Source of the DNA: Lactobacillus sp.
GTDB lineage: Bacteria > Bacillota > Bacilli > Lactobacillales > Lactobacillaceae
Assembly (NCBI GenBank): GCA_022484695.1
Contig: JAKVKU010000002.1
Span: forward strand, 124,001 to 188,000
DNA length: 64,000 bases
Reading direction: 5' to 3'
Shown here: piece by piece, positions 46,252 to 54,623 of the stretch
How the letters are laid out: each line of letters opens with the position of its first letter
How positions within the stretch are numbered: the stretch's first letter is position 1
The notes under the pieces: model-generated
What the model was told of the DNA's origin: nothing
Databases searched by the model: none
The model's input: the letters and a program-made list of their open reading frames with translations, nothing else
Translations under genes and position numbers: made by a program

Positions 46252-47184
46252 TCATGGTGTCTTCCGTGATTTCTTTGGAATATGATTCTTATTGCGATTA
46301 ACCGCTACTAGGCACAGCACCGTCAAAACAATGAGAACACTCCCAATCAAATCAGCACCGGTAAAATTAACGCCCAATACGGTGACCGCTAATATGGTGG
46401 CAGATAAAGGTTCAAAGGCATCTAAAATGCTGGCTAGTGTGGAAGAGATATATTTTAAACTGGTTAAAAAAACAGCATACGCCAGTAACGTGCCAAAGAT
46501 TATGACATAACCAATGGCTGCAAAATCTGAACCAGATAACCGTAATGGTGTTCGCCAAAATGGTCGTATAACGTTAAAGATAATTCCGCCCAACAACATA
46601 GCCCAAGTTATGACAACAATAGGAGAATTATGTTCTAGTAATCTCACGGGCAACAACGTATAGTTTGCCACTGCCACGCCGGAAAGCAACCCCCAAAATA
46701 AAGCTAATGGCGAAATAACCAGCTGATGAATATTACCATGGGTCACTAAGAGGTATGTCCCGACAATTGTAAATATAATGGCAATAACCTCAATTAAATT
46801 TGGTCGCTGTCTTTTAAAAATCAATGACCAAAGTGTGATGAAAATTGGCCCGGTAAATTGCAGGACAGTAGCCGTAGCAGCATTAGTAAATTGAACTGCC
46901 ACAAAGTATGTATACTGGGACATAATCACACCAAATACTGTAAAAATCAGTAATTGAATCACATTAATTCTGTGTTTCCAAATGGACCAGAGATCTCGCT
47001 TAGTCAACAAACAATAGCCAAAAAGCAGTACACCGCTTCCTAATAAGCGAACACTAGTCAGCCAAAAAGGGGTAATGGGCTGACTTCGAAATAAGTGTTG
47101 TCCTACCGCACCGGATATCCCCCAAAAAATAGCACCAACAGACGCTAATAAAATTCCAATTAACGCATTATTTTTATGTACCAT
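46252..47184 (-). CDS. EamA/DMT-family transporter
   Basis: 310 residues, ten predicted helices in two EamA repeats (GILLASVGAIFWGISGAVGQHLF...; PLALFWGLLSGVAVANYTLLPV...). The start at 47184 follows AAGGAG by six bases; a longer frame to 47250 has no site. The tail is basic (NRNKNHIPKKSRKTP). The family exports amino acids and small metabolites; the substrate is unknown. Monocistronic, divergent from MDR copy 2. Confidence 0.85.
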   Translation of the reverse strand: MVHKNNALIGILLASVGAIFWGISGAVGQHLFRSQPITPFWLTSVRLLGSGVLLFGYCLLTKRDLWSIWKHRINVIQLLIFTVFGVIMSQYTYFVAVQFTNAATATVLQFTGPIFITLWSLIFKRQRPNLIEVIAIIFTIVGTYLLVTHGNIHQLVISPLALFWGLLSGVAVANYTLLPVRLLEHNSPIVVITWAMLLGGIIFNVIRPFWRTPLRLSGSDFAAIGYVIIFGTLLAYAVFLTSLKYISSTLASILDAFEPLSATILAVTVLGVNFTGADLIGSVLIVLTVLCLVAVNRNKNHIPKKSRKTP

Positions 47185-47352
47185 GGCTTGCTCCTTAAAT
47201 ATTAAATTTTGAAACATTAGATAGCGTACCACATTTTTATATCCGAACAAAAAATATTTTTTTGTTCTCCCAGATTAGTCAAGATTGAGCTGGATTTATT
47301 TTCTCCCTAGTACTAAAGCTGATATCATGGCCTTTAAATTAACTTTAAATCA

Positions 47353-47395
47353 GTTAGTTACTTTATTTGACTTTTGTAACTAAATATTTTAAAAT
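47353..47395 (+). promoter_or_regulatory. Promoter of MDR copy 2 with the shared TetR operator
   Basis: -35 TTGACT (47367-47372), 17 bp, -10 TAAAAT (47390-47395). The operator has GTTAC at 47357 and GTAAC at 47376, 19 bp apart, with TTAGTTAC/GTAACTAA arms, same core as at 30.1 kb and 45.4 kb. A 138-base leader follows before the start codon. Confidence 0.75.
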
Positions 47396-47533
47396 ACATT
47401 AACACTTATTAATCCAATAACGTTCGGCAATGTTTTAATCAGCCTTTCACGGCTGTTTAACTCGCTAAGCTATCGCTGAACTTTTCATAGCCTGGTCCAC
47501 GCAACTAAGTCAAACAACCATTAAGGGGTTTTT

Positions 47534-48559
47534 ATGAAAGCCATTCAAATTTCTCATTACACGCAAGATTTAGATTTTCAATATACTAATATTCCTAAGC
47601 CTCAGATAAAACCCAATGAAATTCTAATTAAGGGCAAATATGCTGGCGTTGATCCCCATCTGATTTTGGCCATGACGGGCAAAGTGAAATTATTCGATCA
47701 CTACGATTTTCCTTTAACCCTGGGCAATGAGTTAGCTGGCGTTGTCGCTGAAGTTGGGGCAGCAGTATCTGACTTTCAGGTTGGTGATAAGGTTTACACA
47801 ATGCCACCGTTAAATACCATGGGAGCTTTTGCAGAATATTTAGCTGTAGAAGCCCAATACGTTGCCAAAATGCCAGAAAATCTCTCTTTTCAAGAAGCTG
47901 CCGCAATTCCTTTATCTGCCTTAACCATCCGTCAAGCCTTTGATATTCTAAGACCCCTACCTGATAAACGCCTATTTATCCCTGGTGGCACGGGTGGCTT
48001 TGGTCAAATCGCCGTGCCTTATGCTAAAGCACTGGGCTTGCGAGTTACGGTAAGTGGCGGCCCAGTCGCTAGAGCAACTGCCACTTACCTGGGCGCAGAT
48101 CAATTCATCAACTATGAAACCACCGATTACAGCGATATCTTACAAGATTATGACTATGTCATTGATACCCGGGGAGCCGATGAATTCAAAAAAGAGTTGG
48201 CTATTCTATACTTTGGGGGTCACTTGTTGTCTCTCAATGCTGGCCCTAATGCCCGTTTTGGTCAACGGCATCGCGCTTCATTTTCAGCCGGTAAACGATT
48301 CATCTTCAGATTGGCCGGCAGTTCGTTTGATCGCCAGGCTAAAAAGCAGGGGGAAACTTATGATTTCTTATATGTGGCCCCCAGTGGTCAACAGTTGCGC
48401 GAATTGACACCTTATTTTGAACAAAGCCAAATCAAACCAGTTATCGATACCGTCTACCCTTTCGACCAAGCCAAAACGGCTATTGATCGGGTCAAGGTTG
48501 GTCACAACCAAGGTAAAATTTTATTAGACTTAGAAGCTGACCTTGATACCAACTCGTAA
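47534..48559 (+). CDS. Zinc-free MDR quinone/enone reductase, copy 2
   Basis: 341 residues, paralogue of the product of 44296-45297: GVDPHLILAMTGKVKLFDHYDFPLTLGNELAGVV, IPLSALTIRQAF, IPGGTGGFGQIAVPYAKALG, and a matching C-terminal half (SSFDRQAKKQ.. against AKFDRKAGQK). Complete with no zinc cysteines. Its last 17 bases overlap the truncated esterase frame, which hints that the 3' flank was joined by a deletion. Confidence 0.87.
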   Translation: MKAIQISHYTQDLDFQYTNIPKPQIKPNEILIKGKYAGVDPHLILAMTGKVKLFDHYDFPLTLGNELAGVVAEVGAAVSDFQVGDKVYTMPPLNTMGAFAEYLAVEAQYVAKMPENLSFQEAAAIPLSALTIRQAFDILRPLPDKRLFIPGGTGGFGQIAVPYAKALGLRVTVSGGPVARATATYLGADQFINYETTDYSDILQDYDYVIDTRGADEFKKELAILYFGGHLLSLNAGPNARFGQRHRASFSAGKRFIFRLAGSSFDRQAKKQGETYDFLYVAPSGQQLRELTPYFEQSQIKPVIDTVYPFDQAKTAIDRVKVGHNQGKILLDLEADLDTNS

Positions 48560-49106
48560 AATATTCTTATGGATGAAAATGGTTTTAAAAACCTATCAAG
48601 AATTGCTAATAACCGAACAACTAGATGCTAGTCAAGTCACATTGATGGGGGATTCAGCAGGCGGTGGTTTCATTTTAGCCTTTCTTCAGAGATTGCGGGA
48701 TGAAAGCTTACCCCTACCTAAACAAGCTGTGCTCCTATCGCCTTGGTTAGACGTAACCGGCAGTAATCCCAAGATGATGGATATTCAACCCTTTGATCCA
48801 ATGCTGAACTTGCCTAATTTGATTGCATTAGGCCAAGGGTACATTGGCGACTTAAACGACCATGATCCACTGGTAAGCCCAATTTATGGGGATTCCGCCA
48901 ATTTGCCTCCGATTTATAGTTTTACCGGCACACATGATATCTTGAACGCCGACGCGTTAAAATTTCAAGATAAGGCAGATGAAAATAATTGGGATGTCAC
49001 CACCTATAATTACGACAATATGAACCACGTTTTCTCTGCCCTGCCAATTCCTGAAGGCTTAGATTCATTGACTAAAATTGCTACGATTATCCGTCAGAAT
49101 CAATAA
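48543..49106 (+). pseudogene. Truncated HSL-type alpha/beta hydrolase (esterase) remnant
   Basis: The C-terminal half of a hormone-sensitive-lipase-type esterase. Present are the nucleophile motif GDSAGGG (about residue 37 of the open frame), the acid in GTHDILNAD and the His in MNHVF. The N-terminal cap and the oxyanion HGGG motif, normally about 70 residues before the Ser, are absent because the coding region of MDR copy 2 occupies that place. The annotated start has no ribosome binding site. A catalytically competent enzyme is unlikely. Confidence 0.75.
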
Positions 49107-49140
49107 GTTACCCATGTATCCCTTTAATAGACAAGCGCAC

Positions 49141-49171
49141 AAAAAGAGGACCTCATTGAGGTCCTCTTTTT
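49141..49171. terminator. Bidirectional terminator
   Basis: AAAAAGAGGACCTC and GAGGTCCTCTTTTT perfect arms with a 3-base loop. Confidence 0.92.
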
Positions 49172-49187
49172 ATTACCTATAAACCCA

Positions 49188-50180
49188 TTACCGTGTTGCT
49201 TGGGCCTGTGCTTTAGCTTGGGCTGCTTCTCTTTCCAGGTCTTGCATGGTTTCATGGGTATGTTGACGCCACCATGAACTCAAGATTGAACCGGAGATGT
49301 TATGCCAGATGGAGAAGATGGTTGATGGGATAGCGGCAGCCGGGACGAAGTACTTCATGGCTAAGGTTGCCCCTAGGCTTGAATCTTGCATCCCCACTTC
49401 AAAGGTGATGGCTTTACGCTGTGGTTCCCGTAACCGAATCAAATGGCTGAACAAGAAGCCTAGCCCATAACCAGACAAGTTATGCAACATAACAACTGGG
49501 ATGACCAGTGCTGTTTGGGCAGTGAATAGGTCGGCATGGTTAGCGGCGAAAACCGCACCGATGATGGCTAAGATAGCTACTTGTGAAACTAATGGCAGTG
49601 CTTTGGTAACTTTTTCAGCTTGTTTGCTAAATAAGGTATGGACAATGACACCAGCGATGATTGGGATAACCACAATCTTGACAGTGCTTAAGAATAATTG
49701 TTGGGTAGGAATAGCGACCCATTGACCGGCGTATAATTTCAGCATCGTTGGCAACATGATTGGTGCTAACAGGGTGGACAATGCTTCAATGGATACGTCC
49801 AGGGCCACATCCCCTTTGGCTAGATAAGCCATAACACTAGAGGAAGTCCCACTTGGACAAGATCCGACTAAAATGACCCCAACAGCTGTTGGTCCGGATA
49901 AGTGGAACAATAAGCACAACAGCCAAGCAATGGTTGGCATGATGGCATAGTGGGCGAATGTGCCTAAAATAACCGGCACTGGTTGTTTTAAGATGCGGGC
50001 AAAATCATCCCGATTTAAGGTTAAGCCCATGCCGAACAAGATAATCCCTAATAAGATTGGTGTCTTTGGTGCGATCCATAAACTAGTTTGTGGTAAGAAG
50101 TAGTTGACAGCTGCCCACAGGACAACAAGTAATGTGAACCATTTACTCATCCAATTACCGACTTTAGTGACTGCTTTCAT
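49188..50180 (-). CDS. Bile acid:sodium symporter (BASS) family transporter
   Basis: 330 residues, nine to ten helices. GIILFGMGLTLNRDDF, VGSCPSGTSSSVMAYLAKGDVALDVS (crossover helix and sodium-site motif) and FEVGMQDSSLGATLA are BASS hallmarks. The ATG at 50180 follows GGGGG by six bases. 37 bases after ilvD on the same strand with no terminator between, so cotranscribed. BASS members move organic acids; PanS of Salmonella exports ketopantoate, which derives from the product of IlvD, so a 2-keto acid substrate is a reasonable but untested inference. Confidence 0.85.
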   Translation of the reverse strand: MKAVTKVGNWMSKWFTLLVVLWAAVNYFLPQTSLWIAPKTPILLGIILFGMGLTLNRDDFARILKQPVPVILGTFAHYAIMPTIAWLLCLLFHLSGPTAVGVILVGSCPSGTSSSVMAYLAKGDVALDVSIEALSTLLAPIMLPTMLKLYAGQWVAIPTQQLFLSTVKIVVIPIIAGVIVHTLFSKQAEKVTKALPLVSQVAILAIIGAVFAANHADLFTAQTALVIPVVMLHNLSGYGLGFLFSHLIRLREPQRKAITFEVGMQDSSLGATLAMKYFVPAAAIPSTIFSIWHNISGSILSSWWRQHTHETMQDLEREAAQAKAQAQATR

Positions 50181-50217
50181 ATAGTTATCCCCCATTTAGT
50201 TTCTTGATCCCTAATAT

Positions 50218-51960
50218 TTACTTATCAGCAAACAATTCATCGTAGCCTTTCATAACACCACCAGTATTGGCGGAAGTAACTAGGGCCGTATAACGTGCTA
50301 AGTAACCTGTTTTAACTTTTGGTTCAAACTTCTTCAAATGCTTCCGACGTTCAGCTAATTCTTCATCGGAAACATCTAACATCATGCTGCGATTGGTCAA
50401 ATCAATGGTGATGGTATCGCCATCTTTAATTAAGGCAATGTTGCCACCATCGGCAGCTTCTGGGGAGATATGCCCGACGGCAATGCCCCGGGTAGCCCCA
50501 GAGAAGCGACCATCAGTGATCAGGCCAACCTCACGGCCTAAGCCCCGACCAACGATACTAGAAGTTGGGTTCAGCATTTCTGGCATGCCAGGGCCACCCT
50601 TAGGACCTTCGTAGCGAATAACGACAACGTGGCCTGGTTGAACTTTGCCAGAATCAATGCCATTAACGGCATCATCATGGGAGTCAAAACAAATGGCCTT
50701 GCCCACGAATTTATGGATATCCTTATCCACCCCGCCGACTTTGATAACTGCACCATCAGGCGCGATGTTCCCATGAAGGATGGACAGGCCACCTTGTTGA
50801 GAATAAGCATTTTCAACAGTATGAATGATTTCTGGATTCTTTGTCTCACAACCGGCAACATTTTCCCGAATGGTCTTGCCGGTAACGGTCATACGGTCTG
50901 GATGTAAAATGCCACCCTTTTGGATCAATTCATTTAAGATAACGGGGATCCCACCGGCGGCATGGACGTCTTGCATGGTCCAGTGTGAAGATGGGGCAAT
51001 TTTAGCCACATAAGGGGTCTTCTTAGAAATTTCATTGATGTCTTCTTCAGAATAAGGCACGCCGGCTTCATGGGCGATGGCCAAACCATGAAGGACAGTG
51101 TTGGTAGAACCACCCATGGCCATATCTAAGGCATAAGCGTCATCAAAGGCTTCTTTAGTCATCAGATCTCTAGGCCGAATGTTATGTTTAACCACGTACA
51201 TGACTTGTTTAGCGGCCTTGCGAACCAGTTCTTTTCTTTCTTCAGTGTCAGCTAAAGCTGTGCCGTTATATGGTAAAGCAACACCCAAGGCTTCCATCAA
51301 GGAGTTCATAGAGTTTGCGGTGAACATCCCGGCACAAGAACCACAGCCAGGACAGGCATTTTGTTCATATTCCAATAGATCTTCCTTGGATAATTTACCA
51401 GACTTGAAGGCCCCAACGGCTTCAAACATGGTGGACAAGGTAGTGGCATTACCGTTAGGATCTACCCCAGCACGCATTGGGCCCCCAGATACGAATACAG
51501 AAGGTACGTTGGTCCGGGCTGCTGCCATCAACATTCCTGGTGTGATCTTGTCACAGTTTGGCATGAATAAAACCCCATCAAACCAATGGGCTTGAATCAC
51601 GGTTTCAGCGGCGTCGGCGATAACTTCCCGACTTGGTAAGGAGTAACGCATCCCCACGTGACCCATGGCGATCCCATCATCAACTCCGATGGTATTGAAT
51701 TCAAAGGGAATTCCGCCAGCTTCACGAATCGCTTTTTTAGCAATGTCGGCCAACATTCGGAGATGAATATGACCAGGTACGATTTCGATGTAAGAATTAC
51801 AGATGGCGATGAAGGGTTTCTTCATGTCATCTTCGTTTTTTACTTGACCAGTGGCGTATAACAAACTACGTCCCGGGGCTGTATCTACCCCTACTTTAAT
51901 TTTGTCACTGCGTTTTTTAATATCGGCGCCTGTAAGCGAAAAACCTAATGTGTCTGCCAT
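50218..51960 (-). CDS. ilvD: Dihydroxy-acid dehydratase
   Basis: 580 residues, full IlvD/Edd family enzyme making 2-ketoisovalerate and 2-keto-3-methylvalerate from dihydroxy acids. Iron-sulfur cysteines sit in [11 protein letters not shown] and [17 protein letters not shown]; the [21 protein letters not shown] and [14 protein letters not shown] segments are intact. The start at 51960 follows GGGTGG by five bases. No other ilv or leu gene is in the window. Expression is probably set by a leader-peptide attenuator upstream. Confidence 0.95.
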   Translation of the reverse strand: MADTLGFSLTGADIKKRSDKIKVGVDTAPGRSLLYATGQVKNEDDMKKPFIAICNSYIEIVPGHIHLRMLADIAKKAIREAGGIPFEFNTIGVDDGIAMGHVGMRYSLPSREVIADAAETVIQAHWFDGVLFMPNCDKITPGMLMAAARTNVPSVFVSGGPMRAGVDPNGNATTLSTMFEAVGAFKSGKLSKEDLLEYEQNACPGCGSCAGMFTANSMNSLMEALGVALPYNGTALADTEERKELVRKAAKQVMYVVKHNIRPRDLMTKEAFDDAYALDMAMGGSTNTVLHGLAIAHEAGVPYSEEDINEISKKTPYVAKIAPSSHWTMQDVHAAGGIPVILNELIQKGGILHPDRMTVTGKTIRENVAGCETKNPEIIHTVENAYSQQGGLSILHGNIAPDGAVIKVGGVDKDIHKFVGKAICFDSHDDAVNGIDSGKVQPGHVVVIRYEGPKGGPGMPEMLNPTSSIVGRGLGREVGLITDGRFSGATRGIAVGHISPEAADGGNIALIKDGDTITIDLTNRSMMLDVSDEELAERRKHLKKFEPKVKTGYLARYTALVTSANTGGVMKGYDELFADK

Positions 51961-52014
51961 ATTTACCACCCTTTGTAAATTTGTTTTATTAGGAACATCG
52001 GAAACGAAATTGAC

Positions 52015-52105
52015 TAAAATAAAAAGCCAAAAGCTATAGAACAGCTCTTGGCTTAACCAATGCTGCCCGCCTTATCCACGCGGGCAACTACAAAATAGCC
52101 CGCGC
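52015..52105 (-). promoter_or_regulatory. ilvD attenuator: alternative hairpins and terminator
   Basis: Reading the minus strand: hairpin 1:2, GCGCGGGC/GCCCGCGT (52078-52105), begins at the leader stop codon; its second arm GCCCGC can instead pair with GCGGGC at 52065-52070; then a terminator stem AAGCCAA.AGCT / AGCT.TTGGCTT (52024-52054) and a T-rich tract. Leader bases AACCAATGC could also pair with GCATTGGTT just before the terminator. Mutually exclusive stems and a stop codon inside the first stem are the design of amino-acid attenuators. Confidence 0.82.
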
Positions 52106-52164
52106 TACATAATCACGATGCGGACGACTAAAATTTGTAATAATGTGGCATTGGTTGTTTTCAT
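52105..52164 (-). CDS. ilvD leader peptide, 19 residues
   Basis: An AAAGGAATTAGACTT ribosome binding region precedes ATG at 52164. The peptide reads MKTTNATLLQILVVRIVIM, then TAG. Nine of the last twelve residues are Leu, Ile or Val, the three amino acids whose synthesis needs IlvD. Stalling at these codons when branched-chain tRNAs are uncharged would favour antitermination of ilvD. Too short for normal ORF calling. Confidence 0.85.
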   Translation of the reverse strand: MKTTNATLLQILVVRIVIM

Positions 52165-52201
52165 AAGTCTAATTCCTTTCGTATTTCTAAGATTGATTAT
52201 C

Positions 52202-52229
52202 ATTATATTATAAAATGATGATTTGTAAA
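52202..52229 (-). promoter_or_regulatory. Promoter of the ilvD leader
   Basis: Minus strand -35 TTTACA (52224-52229), 16 bp, -10 TATAAT (52202-52207), about 35 bases before the leader start. Confidence 0.7.
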
Positions 52230-52273
52230 CACCTAATTTATGAAAATAACATTAAAAACAGATTAATTTACTG

Positions 52274-52289
52274 ATGTAACCGTTTCCTA
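52274..52289. promoter_or_regulatory. cre site upstream of the ilvD promoter
   Basis: ATGTAACCGTTTCCTA matches the cre consensus at every position and lies 45 bp upstream of the -35 box, a position suited to activation, as CcpA does at ilv-leu of Bacillus. The rest of 52290-52404 is AT-rich with nothing recognisable. Confidence 0.65.
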
Positions 52290-52404
52290 AACGTGGCTTA
52301 TTTGCTAACATACACTGTTATATTAGTATTCACAGTCGAAATATCGGATTTGTAAAATTTATTTGAAATTATTTTATATTTCATCAAAAATTTAGACTTA
52401 GATA

Positions 52405-52446
52405 CAAAAACTCAGGAAATCCATTAGCTGGTTTCCTGAGTTTTTG
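52405..52446 (-). terminator. Terminator of the GPH symporter gene
   Basis: CAAAAACTCAGGAAA and TTTCCTGAGTTTTTG perfect arms with a 12-base loop; A/T-rich on both sides. Confidence 0.88.
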
Positions 52447-52485
52447 TGACTTAACATTAAGTTAATATGTGACGATCAGACTTGT

Positions 52486-53925
52486 TTAATCCACATCGTC
52501 TGGATCTACGTTTAATTTCTTTTCCAGGGTCCGAACAATCTCAGAGTGTTTCTTTTCCGTCAGCTTCACTTTAAAGAAAAAGACAAAGGCAGCTGCCAAA
52601 ATTAAAACAATTGGGGCAAAAAACATGAAGGTCTTAAAGATAGTCAAACCATGGGCTGAAATACTGCTTGGTTTAGCACTACCTACCATGCCAGAACCCA
52701 CAGCGGCAATACTGACGACCCCCATGGCAATGGCACCGGCCAATTTATCGATCAATGGCCGCACGGACAAGGTGACAGACTCGTTCCGAGTCCCGGTCTT
52801 TAATTGGCCATATTCCACACTATCGGTAATGGTCATTAAAGCTGCTAAGAAAATCATAGGATAAGGGAAATAGAAAATCGCATCGGCAATTAGAACCATC
52901 ACAATGTTTTGACCAGCCATTAAGAAAAGAACGTAACCAATCAACATCATGGCAATCCCGCCAATATAGATCATCCGCCGTTTAACTGCCGCGACAACTG
53001 CTGGGAACAAGACCACTGAAACGATCCCTAAAATAGCGGTGATAACCCCAGTCAAGCTGAATTTATCTGGTTGACCTAGGACATATTGGAAATAATAAGC
53101 CAATAAGGAATTGGTCACCACATAACCTAAGGCAAACAAGAAATAGGATAAAGCCAGCCACATCAATTGATCATTTTGACCAATGACTTTGAAGACATCT
53201 CTAAACCGGACTTTTTCTGTATTTTCACGAATCGCATTTTTCTTTTCTTTGGTCCCAAATGCTGTTGCCAAGGCCCCTAATAAGGAAACACTGGCAATAA
53301 CAATGGCAAAGCCTAACCACCCAGTCTGGGTTTTCGTATCGCCGCTGGTATGGGAGAAGGTTTGGGAGAAGAACACCACCAATGGAAAAATGACGATGGG
53401 CACACCCTGTTGACCTAACGTGGAGCCAAACCGGCCAATGGTGCCAAACATGGCCCGGACCTTAGAATCCACACTTAAGGCTGGTAGCATGGACCAAAAA
53501 GCAATATCTTTAAATGAATAAAAAATGTCTAGAACTACAAATACAATGCCGAATAATACCAAATATAAAGTGGGCTTGCTGGTGGCCAGTCCCCCGAAGT
53601 CGGTGAAAATCAGGACCAACATGACGGAACTGATAATTGCCCCAACGACTAACCAAGGCTTAAACTTGCCCCAACGGGTCTGGGTATTATCCACCGCGCC
53701 ACCAATCATTGGATCCAAGGTGATCTCACAAATCCGGATGACTACCATCAACATGGACACTAGACCGATCATCTTGGCATTGAAGGCTTTATTGCCGGTA
53801 GTAAACAGTTGACTGGTGACAAATAGCATAAAATAAGTACTTAAGGTCGCATAAAAGGCATCATGCCCAAAGGCCCCTAGCGCGTAAGATGTATACTGTT
53901 TTGCATGCTTCAATTTTAAACTCAT
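52486..53925 (-). CDS. GPH-family sugar:cation symporter
   Basis: 479 residues, 12 helices, MelB/XynT/GusB family: YALGAFGHDAFYATLSTYFMLF, DPMIGGAVDNTQTRWGKFKPWL (cation/sugar motif), GNESV-like GTRNESVTLS, and a charged tail. Cytosolic IIA-like domain absent. The substrate is probably a glycoside or pentoside, unknown. 65 bases after a small gene, with a cre site in between, so catabolite repressed. Confidence 0.87.
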   Translation of the reverse strand: MSLKLKHAKQYTSYALGAFGHDAFYATLSTYFMLFVTSQLFTTGNKAFNAKMIGLVSMLMVVIRICEITLDPMIGGAVDNTQTRWGKFKPWLVVGAIISSVMLVLIFTDFGGLATSKPTLYLVLFGIVFVVLDIFYSFKDIAFWSMLPALSVDSKVRAMFGTIGRFGSTLGQQGVPIVIFPLVVFFSQTFSHTSGDTKTQTGWLGFAIVIASVSLLGALATAFGTKEKKNAIRENTEKVRFRDVFKVIGQNDQLMWLALSYFLFALGYVVTNSLLAYYFQYVLGQPDKFSLTGVITAILGIVSVVLFPAVVAAVKRRMIYIGGIAMMLIGYVLFLMAGQNIVMVLIADAIFYFPYPMIFLAALMTITDSVEYGQLKTGTRNESVTLSVRPLIDKLAGAIAMGVVSIAAVGSGMVGSAKPSSISAHGLTIFKTFMFFAPIVLILAAAFVFFFKVKLTEKKHSEIVRTLEKKLNVDPDDVD

Positions 53926-53932
53926 CTTCCCT

Positions 53933-53948
53933 TCTAGAGCGCTTTCAA
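53933..53948 (-). promoter_or_regulatory. cre-like site before the GPH gene
   Basis: Minus strand TTGAAAGCGCTCTAGA keeps WTGNAANCGNW; only the C near the 3' end is missing. It lies 8 bases upstream of the start codon, within the leader. Confidence 0.6.
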
Positions 53949-53990
53949 AATTGGTTTAAACAAAAGGATCGCTTTTGTTTAACTAGTTTT

Positions 53991-54233
53991 TTAGTAACGT
54001 CGTTCGATGATCTTCTGTAAAATACTGTTACGTTGTTCAGATTTAGCCACGTCAAAGCGTGTTTCTTCTAAGTTATTAAAATCATCAACCAAGAGCACTG
54101 CTTCTAAATACAAACGTAGCTGCCGTTTGATGTAATCCTTTTCATCTTCCCCATCTTTGATTGGATTGCTAGAAATAATCGACCGGGCAAATTCTTTAGA
54201 GTCCAGTGTGATTTTATCATTGTTATTAGCCAT
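53991..54233 (-). CDS. Small acidic/charged protein, 80 residues
   Basis: Unrecognised. MANNNDKITLDSKEFARSII.. then a helix-rich charged body ending KIIERRY; no membrane segment. The ATG at 54233 follows AGGGGGTG by five bases, a strong site, so the gene looks real. It precedes the GPH symporter gene on the same strand. A role in regulating or stabilising that transporter is only a guess. Confidence 0.65.
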   Translation of the reverse strand: MANNNDKITLDSKEFARSIISSNPIKDGEDEKDYIKRQLRLYLEAVLLVDDFNNLEETRFDVAKSEQRNSILQKIIERRY

Positions 54234-54568
54234 CGTGACACCCCCTTTAACATAAGACAAGAATAGCACATAAATTCACAAAATCCTATAGTTTTGTAAA
54301 CGTTTTTACTAAATGTTTGTTTACTTTTTTTGTAAATAGAGTAAATAATTTAGTAACTATTGTTTACTATCTTTGAAGGCCGTTCAGCTTATTCAATAAT
54401 TTTAATGATAGCCTACGGCAATGACACAACCCTAGCTCGGCCTATAAGAGTTCAATTTATTAGTATAAGTTATACTTTAAATAAGGATTGAAAGGTATAA
54501 CTTATCCATTAAGAATTTAATCAACAGTGCTAAAACAGCGGTATACCAAGCTTCAAAGTGTCTGACCC
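54234..54568. other. Gene-free stretch rich in operator-like repeats
   Basis: No supported gene in 54234-54623. From 54294 to 54369 the sequence repeats GTAAA/TTTAC units (GTAAACGTTTTTAC, GTTTGTTTAC, GTAAATAGAGTAAAT, GTTTACTA), as in a multi-site operator for the small gene and GPH symporter. Further right AGTATAAGTTATACT (54470-54484) is a perfect palindrome and GGTATAACTTATCC (54495-54508) a similar one, with no divergent gene to explain them. Confidence 0.5.
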
Positions 54569-54620
54569 AAAAATGAGTCGCCAACTTCTCATTTTATTAA
54601 GAAGCGGGCGACTCATTTTT
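54569..54620 (-). terminator. Terminator of the peptidase-ABC operon
   Basis: AAATGAGTCGCC..CTTCT and AGAAG..GGCGACTCATTT arms, flanked by A and T runs. Confidence 0.8.
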
Positions 54621-54623
54621 TAA

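Noticed and set aside
51961-52230. T-box riboswitch before ilvD
   Set aside because: No T-box core sequence or specifier stem is visible; the leader ORF with alternative stems explains the region better.
54294-54369. CRISPR-like or xylose-operator array
   Set aside because: The units are short, irregular and AT-rich, without constant spacers; they do not match the XylR operator I know.
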